From: Bacteroidota bacterium
GTDB lineage: Bacteria; Bacteroidota; Bacteroidia; Flavobacteriales; Flavobacteriaceae
Length of the DNA: 8,468 bases
Direction of reading: 5' to 3'
Assembly: GCA_023386255.1 (NCBI GenBank)
Contig: JAEWKB010000124.1
Coordinates: 1-8,468 of the forward strand
A program made the position numbers and the translations under genes. Below the pieces are notes generated by a model. The model made no database searches. It was not told where the DNA came from and saw nothing but the letters and a program-made list of their open reading frames with translations. This document shows positions 1 through 5,992 of this stretch, in pieces. Each line of letters starts with the position of its first letter. Position 1 is the stretch's first letter.

Positions 1-203
1 TCCTGGAACACTACGTAATTTATTTTAGCATCGGTAAAATTGCAGTTTATAAAGGTACAATCGGTAAATACCACACCTGTAAACTCTGCTAATGTAAAGT
101 TGCAGTTAGTAAAATTACAGCGTTCAAAATCCTTATATACAATATCTTTCCCTGCAAAAGCAGTATTGTTATAAGCTTCATCAATTATATAGGCTGCACT
201 CAT
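1..203 (-). CDS. Pentapeptide-repeat protein, 5' part only
   Basis: Read on the minus strand from the ATG at 203, an open frame of 67 codons runs without a stop to the window edge, so the C-terminal part is missing. After a short N-terminal segment, residues about 24-67 show the five-residue periodicity of pentapeptide repeats. Phe falls at 26, 31, 36, 41, 46, 51, 56 and 66, with Ile at 61, in units such as CNFTN, CNFTL, AEFTG and CNFTD. Such repeats fold into a right-handed quadrilateral beta-helix. Some family members mimic DNA and protect gyrase (Qnr, MfpA), but most have no known role, and nothing here points to a particular one. No signal peptide is visible, so it is probably cytoplasmic. 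It is divergent from the oxygenase-like gene at 285. A degenerate promoter box (minus-strand TATCTTGC, about 219-226) is the only promoter hint. Family call is firm, function unknown. Confidence 0.9.
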   Translation of the reverse strand, partial: MSAAYIIDEAYNNTAFAGKDIVYKDFERCNFTNCNFTLAEFTGVVFTDCTFINCNFTDAKINYVVFQ

Positions 204-251
204 TTAATAAAATTTTGCCGCAAGATAGACGAAATATTCTGTAAAATACAT

Positions 252-259
252 TAACTTTG
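252..259 (+). promoter_or_regulatory. Bacteroidota -7 promoter box (TAACTTTG) for the MpaB-like gene
   Basis: TAACTTTG matches the TAnnTTTG -7 consensus of Bacteroidota sigma-ABfr promoters exactly. Transcription would start near 264-267, giving a leader of about 20 nt before the ATG at 285. No TTG lies 17-23 nt upstream, so the -33 element is missing or degenerate. The box overlaps an inverted repeat (254-270). Confidence 0.5.
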
Positions 260-276
260 TTATTCAAAGTACTTTT
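254..276. repeat. Overlapping palindromic half-sites around the predicted transcription start
   Basis: ACTTTG (254-259) and CAAAGT (265-270) form a 6-bp inverted repeat around the spacer TTATT. The second arm is also part of a perfect 10-bp palindrome, AAAGTACTTT (266-275). The result is three alternately oriented ACTTT-like half-sites lying between the -7 box and the start codon. The position suits a repressor site, but A/T-rich palindromes are common by chance and no regulator is identified. Confidence 0.3.
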
Positions 277-284
277 AAAATTGT

Positions 285-1052
285 ATGAAACATTTTGTAG
301 ACGAACATTCAATAGTACGCCGCATATGGGGTAATGGGGATACCATCCTGTTCATATTTGCAGGCGCTTCGGCAGAGTTCGCGCTTAATAAAGCTGTAGA
401 TTGGCTTTACTTTACGGGCAGGCTGCCTTCCGACCCACTGGGGAGGCTGTTTTCGACAGTATCCTACGCACGCGCCATTGTTTTTTCGGAGGAGCAAGCA
501 GCGCACAAAGCTATAGATACTATTGCGGCCATACATGCCGGCGTAGAGGCTAACCGTGGTGCTAAAATTCCTGACTGGGCCTACAGGGATGTGCTGTTCA
601 TGCTGATAGATTATTCAATAAGGTCTTATGAAGTTTTAGAGCGGAAGCTTGGCCCCGGGGAGAAAGAGGAGGTATTTGATGTATTTTTCAGGGTAGGCGC
701 CAGGATGGGTTTAAAAGGATTGCCCAATAACTTTAATGAATGGGTACAGATGCGGGAAGGCCACCTGCAGGAAGATATGCAGTACGGCCATTATACGTCC
801 GACCTATACATGCAGTACCGCAAACACCTTGGGCCCGTGCGCTACAGGCTGCTGCTGGAAACCCAGCGGCTTATAGCACCGGCGAAAGTACGCCAGCTGC
901 TGGGACTGAATCAAAATTTACTGCTCAGGCCATTGCTGTCGCTATACAAAATTTCAAGATATGTTAGGCTGGACAGGGTGATGAAAGAAATCATACTGCC
1001 ACAAAAGTATAAGCAGCAAATTAAGCTACTTGATGTTGCGCCACAGCATTAA
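285..1052 (+). CDS. MpaB/DUF2236-family putative oxygenase
   Basis: The product is 255 aa and resembles the short Bacteroidota members of the MpaB/rubber-oxygenase catalytic-domain family (DUF2236). Typical family features are a near-N-terminal segment rich in Gly, Ala and Phe (residues 16-34), then SDPLGRLFSTVSYARAIVF (49-67) with Arg54 and Thr58, then the helix ending in AIHAGVE with His84. A helical region (WAYRDVLFMLIDYSIRSYE, near 98-116) and a C-terminal set of basic helices follow. Family relatives include latex-clearing protein (a haem b dioxygenase) and fungal MpaB, which cleaves a terpenoid chain, so an oxidative role is inferred. Substrate and cofactor are unknown. No signal peptide is visible. 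The WxHAT-like motif I associate with many actinobacterial members is not seen; an LFM sequence stands there instead. The start at 285 is the first ATG and lies about 20 nt after the expected transcription start. It is probably a single-gene unit, since a new promoter follows it. Confidence 0.8.
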   Translation: MKHFVDEHSIVRRIWGNGDTILFIFAGASAEFALNKAVDWLYFTGRLPSDPLGRLFSTVSYARAIVFSEEQAAHKAIDTIAAIHAGVEANRGAKIPDWAYRDVLFMLIDYSIRSYEVLERKLGPGEKEEVFDVFFRVGARMGLKGLPNNFNEWVQMREGHLQEDMQYGHYTSDLYMQYRKHLGPVRYRLLLETQRLIAPAKVRQLLGLNQNLLLRPLLSLYKISRYVRLDRVMKEIILPQKYKQQIKLLDVAPQH

Positions 1053-1075
1053 CAGGAATTAACAAGTCATTAACA
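1048..1075 (+). repeat. Three ATTAACA direct repeats, 10-11 bp apart
   Basis: ATTAACA occurs at 1048-1054, 1058-1064 and 1069-1075, with start-to-start spacing of 10 and 11 bp, about one DNA turn. The first copy includes the stop codon of the MpaB-like gene. The array ends 15 bp before the -33 element of the next promoter, so it could be an upstream binding site. TTAACA-like strings are frequent in A/T-rich flavobacterial intergenic DNA, which limits confidence. Confidence 0.35.
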
Positions 1076-1090
1076 AAACCGTAAAAATCA

Positions 1091-1125
1091 TTTGTAAGAA
1101 TGTAATGTTATATTATATAATTTTG
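1091..1125 (+). promoter_or_regulatory. Bacteroidota promoter: TTTG, 23 nt, TAATTTTG
   Basis: A -33 element TTTG (1091-1094) is followed after 23 nt by TAATTTTG (1118-1125), an exact TAnnTTTG -7 box. The spacing is at the upper end of the 17-23 nt reported for Flavobacterium promoters. Transcription should start near 1130-1134, on top of the ATG at 1133, so the transcript would be leaderless or almost so. This is the best promoter upstream of the efflux operon as well. Confidence 0.65.
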
Positions 1126-1132
1126 CTTCCTG

Positions 1133-1543
1133 ATGAAGAATTGGATCAATAAATATTTATTGCTGCTAAGCATGTTATTAATGGTTTGCACAAACCACTC
1201 TGCAGCTTATGCCAATTCATCATTAGTTAAAGATGCAGGTAAAGGAACAGTATCGCAAAGCGAGCTGCAAAAGCACATTACCAGTATCAGTTCCTATTCT
1301 TCAGCGGTATTTAAAAAAGCTGAAGACAGGTTTACCACCAATGAAAGCAGTGAGGAAGAAGAAGTTTCGTCTTCAGGTAAAAAACTGCTTAAAAATTCCG
1401 CCTGTTTAAATACTTCGTTTTATAAGCATTCCATACCTTCAAGCTTTGAAACGCTTTACAAAAAAAGCAATCGTTTCAAAGAGCGGTTCACTTCCTTTTC
1501 TCCTTGCAGGCTCTATATCCTTCTCCGTGTAATACGGCTGTGA
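1133..1543 (+). CDS. Small exported protein of unknown function, upstream of the efflux operon
   Basis: I do not recognise this 136-aa protein. It has a clear signal peptide: Lys2 and Lys7, a hydrophobic core at about 8-19, and an AYA signal-peptidase I site at 25-27, predicting a mature protein from Asn28. The mature part is Ser-rich and polar, with an acidic cluster NESSEEEEVSSS (70-81), two cysteines (91 and 125) and a basic, hydrophobic C-terminus YILLRVIRL (128-136). No enzyme motif or further membrane segment is obvious. The ATG at 1133 sits at the expected transcription start. A downstream start at Met14 would remove the charged N-region of the signal peptide, so 1133 is preferred. The pump operon begins 145 nt later on the same strand. 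Co-transcription is possible, since no good promoter box is seen in the gap, though a weak terminator-like hairpin follows the gene. That it is a real gene rests on the promoter, the signal peptide and the lack of any competing frame. Confidence 0.65.
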   Translation: MKNWINKYLLLLSMLLMVCTNHSAAYANSSLVKDAGKGTVSQSELQKHITSISSYSSAVFKKAEDRFTTNESSEEEEVSSSGKKLLKNSACLNTSFYKHSIPSSFETLYKKSNRFKERFTSFSPCRLYILLRVIRL

Positions 1544-1688
1544 TCTGTCTTATCATTTTCTTTTTGGGCAATTCATGCCCTTTTCTGCATGTGCATACCT
1601 TAAGCCTTTGCTGTTAAGCAGCCCCTTACAGGTAGCACCCATGCACCCGATTTTACGAAATCCATAACCAATACCCTATAATATTACT
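1544..1688. other. 145-nt gap with several short hairpins before the pump operon
   Basis: No gene or TAnnTTTG box was found here on the plus strand; the nearest is AGCCTTTG at 1603-1610, which lacks the TA. The gap holds a GGGCA/TGCCC hairpin with a T-run (1566-1586). It also holds two alternative small stems sharing TTAAG: CTTAA (1599-1603) with TTAAG (1614-1618), and GCTG (1610-1613) with CAGC (1619-1622). A GCACCC direct repeat (1635-1640 and 1643-1648) follows. If the pump is co-transcribed with the upstream gene, this is its structured inter-gene leader. Confidence 0.45.
1566..1586 (+). terminator. Weak intrinsic-terminator-like hairpin
   Basis: GGGCA (1566-1570) pairs with TGCCC (1576-1580) across the loop ATTCA and is followed by TTTTCT. 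The stem is only 5 bp but G/C-rich. It lies 22 nt after the stop of the small exported-protein gene. It could terminate transcription partially and so act as an attenuator ahead of the efflux operon. It is much weaker than the hairpin at 7459-7487. Confidence 0.4.
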
Positions 1689-2771
1689 ATGAAGAGAATG
1701 ATCATCCTCATGGGCTTGAGTGCATTGTTGTGCCTTACAAGCTGCCACAAAGAACACGAAAAACATGAAAAGAAAGTATTTGCGGTTACAAATCCCGTAA
1801 AAAAAGATACCATCATTACTAAAGATTATGTGTGCCAGATACACTCCATACAGCACATAGAGCTGAGGGCGCAGGAACGTGGCTACCTCGAAAAGATTTA
1901 TATAGATGAAGGGCAGGCGGTAAAAAAAGGGCAGCTGCTGTTCCGTATCATGCCGAAGCTGTATGAAGCTGAAATGCAAAAAGCGAAAGCCGAAGCCAAT
2001 TTTGCTGATATTGAATACAAGAATACCAAAAGGCTGGCCGATAAAAATGTAGTGGCCCCTAATGAGCTTGCCATGGCAAAAGCCAAGCTTGACAAGGCCA
2101 ATGCCGAACTGATGCTGGCCCGTACCCACCTTGCCTTTACTGAAATAAGGGCGCCTTTTGACGGTATTATAGGGCGTTTCCACGTGAGGCTTGGCAGCCT
2201 TGTAGATGAGGGCGACCTGCTTACAGAACTGTCTGATAACAGCAGGATGTGGGTGTACTATAACGTACCCGAAGCTGAATACCTGGACTACCAGCAAAAG
2301 CTTAAAGATACGAACGGGAAAATGAAGGTGAACCTGATTATGGCTAACAACCGGATGTTTGAGCATCAGGGAATGGTTGAAACCATTGAGGCCGACTTTA
2401 ATAATGAGACAGGTAACATTGCATTTAGAGCCACATTCCCCAATCCTAAAGGATTATTAAGGCATGGCGAAACAGGTAACATACAAATGACCGAGCCTTA
2501 TAAAGATGCGCTTATAATCCCTCAGAAAGCTACTTTTGAAGTACTTGAGAAAAAATATGTATATGTGCTTGATAAAGAGAATCATATCCGCTCAAGAGAG
2601 ATAACAATAGCAGCTGAACTGCCTCATATATTCATAATTAAGGACGGTTTGTCTACAGGTGACAAGATACTTCTGGAAGGCCTGCGCCTTGTAAAAGAAG
2701 GAGAAAAAATAGACTACAGGCTGGAGAAGCCTGAGCATGTATTATCGCACCTGGAGCTATATGCCGAGTAA
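1689..2771 (+). CDS. RND efflux periplasmic adaptor (membrane-fusion lipoprotein, AcrA/MexA type)
   Basis: The 360-aa product is the periplasmic adaptor linking the RND antiporter to the outer-membrane channel. A lipobox LTSC (16-19) makes Cys19 the lipidated residue, anchoring it to a membrane from the periplasmic side. A His/Lys/Glu-rich linker follows (HKEHEKHEKK, 20-29). The domain order is typical. The first half of the lipoyl-like domain (about 57-88) has GYLEKIYIDEGQAVKKGQ. An alpha-helical hairpin (about 89-148) is rich in Ala, Lys and Glu. The second lipoyl half carries the family signature TEIRAPFDGIIG (151-162). Beta-barrel and membrane-proximal domains run to the C-terminus. The length is normal for the family. 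The start ATG has no Shine-Dalgarno sequence, as is usual in Bacteroidota, but it gives a complete lipoprotein signal. It is the first gene of the pump operon, 25 nt before the antiporter gene. The substrate cannot be read from this protein. Confidence 0.95.
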   Translation: MKRMIILMGLSALLCLTSCHKEHEKHEKKVFAVTNPVKKDTIITKDYVCQIHSIQHIELRAQERGYLEKIYIDEGQAVKKGQLLFRIMPKLYEAEMQKAKAEANFADIEYKNTKRLADKNVVAPNELAMAKAKLDKANAELMLARTHLAFTEIRAPFDGIIGRFHVRLGSLVDEGDLLTELSDNSRMWVYYNVPEAEYLDYQQKLKDTNGKMKVNLIMANNRMFEHQGMVETIEADFNNETGNIAFRATFPNPKGLLRHGETGNIQMTEPYKDALIIPQKATFEVLEKKYVYVLDKENHIRSREITIAAELPHIFIIKDGLSTGDKILLEGLRLVKEGEKIDYRLEKPEHVLSHLELYAE

Positions 2772-2796
2772 CTGTACCAATTTAAAATGAGGAAAA

Positions 2797-5700
2797 ATGT
2801 TTAGCAAATTTATACAAAGGCCTGTATTTGCAATTGTAATTTCTATTATGATTGTGTTTATCGGGTCCTTGGCAATAGTACAATTGCCTACATCGCAGTT
2901 TCCCGAAATTGCGCCAACCACAGTAAATATATTTATTGCCTATCCCGGTGCCAGTGCCGATGTTTTGGTAAAATCAACACTTATTACGCTTGAAAACTCC
3001 ATAAACGGGGTGCAGGACATGAGATACATGGCTACTGATGCCACCAGTGCCGGTGAAGCCACACTCAGAATTATTTTTGAACCGGGCACCGACCCCAACC
3101 AGGCGGTTATTCGGGTAAAAACGCGGGTAGACCAGGTAATGCCGCTACTGCCCGAACTGGTGCAGCGGGAGGGTATAGTTATTACCCCCATACAGCCCAG
3201 TATGCTAATGTATGTGAACCTTTACGCCAAAGGCAAGAACATGGACGAAAAGTTCCTGTATAACTATGCGAGCGTAAACATGCTACCCGAGATAAACAGG
3301 ATTAAAGGGGTGGGCAGGTCGCAGATATTAGGTAGCCGTACCTACGCCATGCGTATTTGGCTAAACCCGGAACGTATGCGTGCTTATAATGTATCAACCG
3401 ATGAGGTTATGAAAGCACTGGGCGAACAAAGCATTGTAGGCCGTCCCGGCCGCATCGGGCAAAGCTCGGGTATACAGGCGCAGTCGCTGGAGTATGTATT
3501 AACGTACAAAGGGCGATACAGCGAGCCTAAAGAATATGAAAATGTAATAATACGTGCTAATCCGGACGGTGAAGCCATACGCCTTAAAGATATTGGTAAG
3601 GCTGAGCTGGGGAGCGAATTCTTTGATATCTATTCGAATCTTGACGGGCATCCATCTGCATCAATAGTATTAAAACAAAACTACGGCAGCAACGCCAGCG
3701 ATGTAATTGCCAGCGTTAAAGCCAAGCTGGAGGAAATGAAGGAAACATTCCCGCCGGGTCTCGACTATAAAATAAGTTATGACGTGTCACAGTTCTTAGA
3801 CGCATCTATAGAGCAGGTTATCCATACCCTTCGCGATGCTTTCATACTTGTGGCCATGGTAGTATTTATCTTTCTCGGCGACTGGCGCTCAACCCTAATC
3901 CCTATACTTGCGGTTCCTGTATCGCTCATTGGGGCCTTCTTTGCCATACAACTTTTTGGACTATCCATTAACCTGGTAACGCTGTTTGCACTTGTACTGG
4001 CTATAGGTATCGTGGTTGATGACGCCATCGTCGTCGTCGAGGCTGTGCATGCCAAGTTTGAGGAGCACCCGCTCATAACGCCGTACCAGGCGGTAAAGAT
4101 GGTATTGGGCGAAATTAGTGGAGCCATTATAGCCATTACGGCTGTCATGGTATCGGTTTTCCTGCCTATATCTTTCATGTCAGGCCCGGTAGGTACATTC
4201 TACCGCCAATTCTCAATTACCATGGCCAGCTCCATTGTAATTTCGGCCATCGTGGCGCTTACGCTTACGCCTGTGTTGTGTGCAATCCTTCTGAAGAACC
4301 ACCACGGGCACGAGCGTAAGAAAAACATCCTTACTAAAGGGCTTGATAAATTCAATAGCGGGTTCGATAAAATGACCCTTAAATACGTCGGCCTGTTAAG
4401 GCGCATAGCCAGCAGGAGGATTGTAACCTTTGCCATACTGCTTGTTTTCTGTGCGGCGACTTTTTACGTGAACAAGATACTGCCTTCAGGATTTATCCCG
4501 AGTGAAGACCAGGGTACCATTTATGCTATTATACAGACACCTCCGGGCTCAACGCTGGAAACTACCAATCAGGTATCGCAAAGGCTGCAGAAAATTTGTG
4601 AGCATGTGGAGGGCGTAGAGTCGGTTTCATCGCTGGCAGGTTATGAAATTATGACCGAGGGTAGGGGGTCAAACGCCGGTACGTGCCTTATCAACCTTAA
4701 GCCGTGGTCAGACAGGGAACAGAACGTAACTGAGATAATGGAAGAGCTCGAAGAAAAATCGCATGGGCTTGGTGCCAAAATCGAATTCTTTGAGCCGCCG
4801 GCCATCCCGGGATTTGGTTCTTCAGGAGGTTTCTCCATGCGTTTGCTGGATAAGAACACCACAACTGATTATCAGGATTTTGATAAAATTCAGAACAGGT
4901 TCATGGACGAATTGGGCAAGCGCAAAGAGCTTACCGGTTTGTTCAGCTTCTTTGCGGCCAATTATCCGCAATATGAGCTTGTGGTAGATAATGACCTTGC
5001 CATGCAGAAAGGCGTGTCTATAGGAAAAGCAATGGAGAACCTGGATATCCTCATCGGCAGTACCTATGAGCAGGGATTCATCAAGTTCAACCGCTTCTTT
5101 AAAGTTTATGTGCAATCCGATCCTAAGTTCAGGAGGCTGCCATCAGATATACTGAACCTGTTCATCAAGAACGACCAGGGTGAGATGGTGCCATACTCGG
5201 CGTTTATGAAACTGGTGAAGACACAGGGGCCTAACGAAATTACGCGCTATAACATGTACAATTCGGCTGCCATACAGGGGCTTCCGGCAAAAGGCTATAC
5301 CACTGCCGACGCCATACAGGCTGTTCGGGAGGTGGCGGAACTTACCTTACCAAAAGGTTACGACATAGCATGGGAAGGTCTGTCGTATGACGAATCGATG
5401 AGAGGTAATGAGTCCATTTACATCTTCGCAATTGTATTGGCATTCGTATATTTTGTGCTTGCCGCGCAGTATGAAAGCTTTATCATTCCGCTGGCGGTGG
5501 TATTTTCTCTTCCGGTTGGTATTTTCGGTACATTTTTCATGCTGAAGATCATGGGACTCGAAAATAACATTTATGCGCAGATAGGCCTCATCATGCTCGT
5601 GGGGCTCCTGGGTAAGAATGCGGTACTGATAGTAGAGTTTGCGGTGCAAAAGCGCCATGAAGGCTTTACCATACTTGAGGCAGCTATTGAAGGCGCCAAG

Positions 5701-5991
5701 GTACGTTTCCGCCCTATCCTCATGACATCGTTTGCCTTTATTGCAGGTTTGATTCCTCTAATTATTGCTACCGGAGCAGGTGCTATAGGTAATAAAACCA
5801 TAGGTTCGGCGGCGCTGGGCGGTATGCTTTTCGGTACGGTATTCGGCGTAATCATTGTGCCGGGATTATATTATATATTCGGCACCCTGGCCGATGGCAG
5901 GAAGCTTATCAAACACGAAGAGGACCAGTCGCTGTCACACACGTTTGTACACCAAATTGATAATTTCTCACATAACGAAGAAACCGAATAA
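2797..5991 (+). CDS. RND multidrug efflux inner-membrane antiporter (HAE1/AcrB family)
   Basis: This 1064-aa permease (AcrB has 1049) uses the proton gradient to export hydrophobic or amphipathic compounds as the inner-membrane part of a tripartite pump. The layout is the RND duplication: TM1 near 10-28, porter and docking domains to about 330, TM2-6, TM7 near 543-560, a second periplasmic half, and TM8-12 from about 873 to 1035. Proton-relay residues are present. Asp408 and Asp409 in GIVVDDAIVVVE correspond to AcrB Asp407/408. Lys940 in LLGKNAVLIVE matches AcrB Lys940, and Arg970 and Thr977 in VRFRPILMT match Arg971/Thr978. The adjacent double Asp is the HAE1 pattern rather than that of heavy-metal (CzcA/CusA) pumps. 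The N-terminus MFSKFIQRPVFA is classic. An AGGA lies 3 nt before the ATG, one of few SD-like signals here. A polar C-terminal tail of about 30 residues follows TM12. The channel gene starts 1 nt after its stop. Confidence 0.97.
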   Translation: MFSKFIQRPVFAIVISIMIVFIGSLAIVQLPTSQFPEIAPTTVNIFIAYPGASADVLVKSTLITLENSINGVQDMRYMATDATSAGEATLRIIFEPGTDPNQAVIRVKTRVDQVMPLLPELVQREGIVITPIQPSMLMYVNLYAKGKNMDEKFLYNYASVNMLPEINRIKGVGRSQILGSRTYAMRIWLNPERMRAYNVSTDEVMKALGEQSIVGRPGRIGQSSGIQAQSLEYVLTYKGRYSEPKEYENVIIRANPDGEAIRLKDIGKAELGSEFFDIYSNLDGHPSASIVLKQNYGSNASDVIASVKAKLEEMKETFPPGLDYKISYDVSQFLDASIEQVIHTLRDAFILVAMVVFIFLGDWRSTLIPILAVPVSLIGAFFAIQLFGLSINLVTLFALVLAIGIVVDDAIVVVEAVHAKFEEHPLITPYQAVKMVLGEISGAIIAITAVMVSVFLPISFMSGPVGTFYRQFSITMASSIVISAIVALTLTPVLCAILLKNHHGHERKKNILTKGLDKFNSGFDKMTLKYVGLLRRIASRRIVTFAILLVFCAATFYVNKILPSGFIPSEDQGTIYAIIQTPPGSTLETTNQVSQRLQKICEHVEGVESVSSLAGYEIMTEGRGSNAGTCLINLKPWSDREQNVTEIMEELEEKSHGLGAKIEFFEPPAIPGFGSSGGFSMRLLDKNTTTDYQDFDKIQNRFMDELGKRKELTGLFSFFAANYPQYELVVDNDLAMQKGVSIGKAMENLDILIGSTYEQGFIKFNRFFKVYVQSDPKFRRLPSDILNLFIKNDQGEMVPYSAFMKLVKTQGPNEITRYNMYNSAAIQGLPAKGYTTADAIQAVREVAELTLPKGYDIAWEGLSYDESMRGNESIYIFAIVLAFVYFVLAAQYESFIIPLAVVFSLPVGIFGTFFMLKIMGLENNIYAQIGLIMLVGLLGKNAVLIVEFAVQKRHEGFTILEAAIEGAKVRFRPILMTSFAFIAGLIPLIIATGAGAIGNKTIGSAALGGMLFGTVFGVIIVPGLYYIFGTLADGRKLIKHEEDQSLSHTFVHQIDNFSHNEETE

Positions 5992-5992
5992 T

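Noticed and set aside
1681..1692. TATAAT-like string (1678-1683 area) just before the adaptor start as a -10 box
   Set aside because: It resembles an E. coli -10, but Bacteroidota use TAnnTTTG. It also lies only a few nt before the ATG and has no -33 partner.
1653..2366. 237-codon open frame antisense to the adaptor gene
   Set aside because: It is a mirror of the adaptor coding sequence, with no recognisable domain and odd composition (many Phe, His and Ile), while the plus-strand frame is clearly real.
3777..4178. 133-codon open frame antisense to the antiporter
   Set aside because: It lies opposite the conserved TM region with the catalytic Asp pair. Its Thr/Ser/Met-rich product is a typical shadow translation.
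2797..5991. Heavy-metal type (CzcA/CusA) RND pump
   Set aside because: TM4 carries the adjacent Asp408-Asp409 pair of HAE1 drug pumps rather than the single Asp plus spaced acidic residues of metal pumps, despite the His-rich adaptor linker.
5855..5992. N-terminal extension of 46 codons to the outer-membrane channel gene
   Set aside because: It overlaps the antiporter's last TM and tail in another frame, and would place the lipoprotein signal in the middle of the protein. The ATG at 5993 gives a proper signal and operon spacing.
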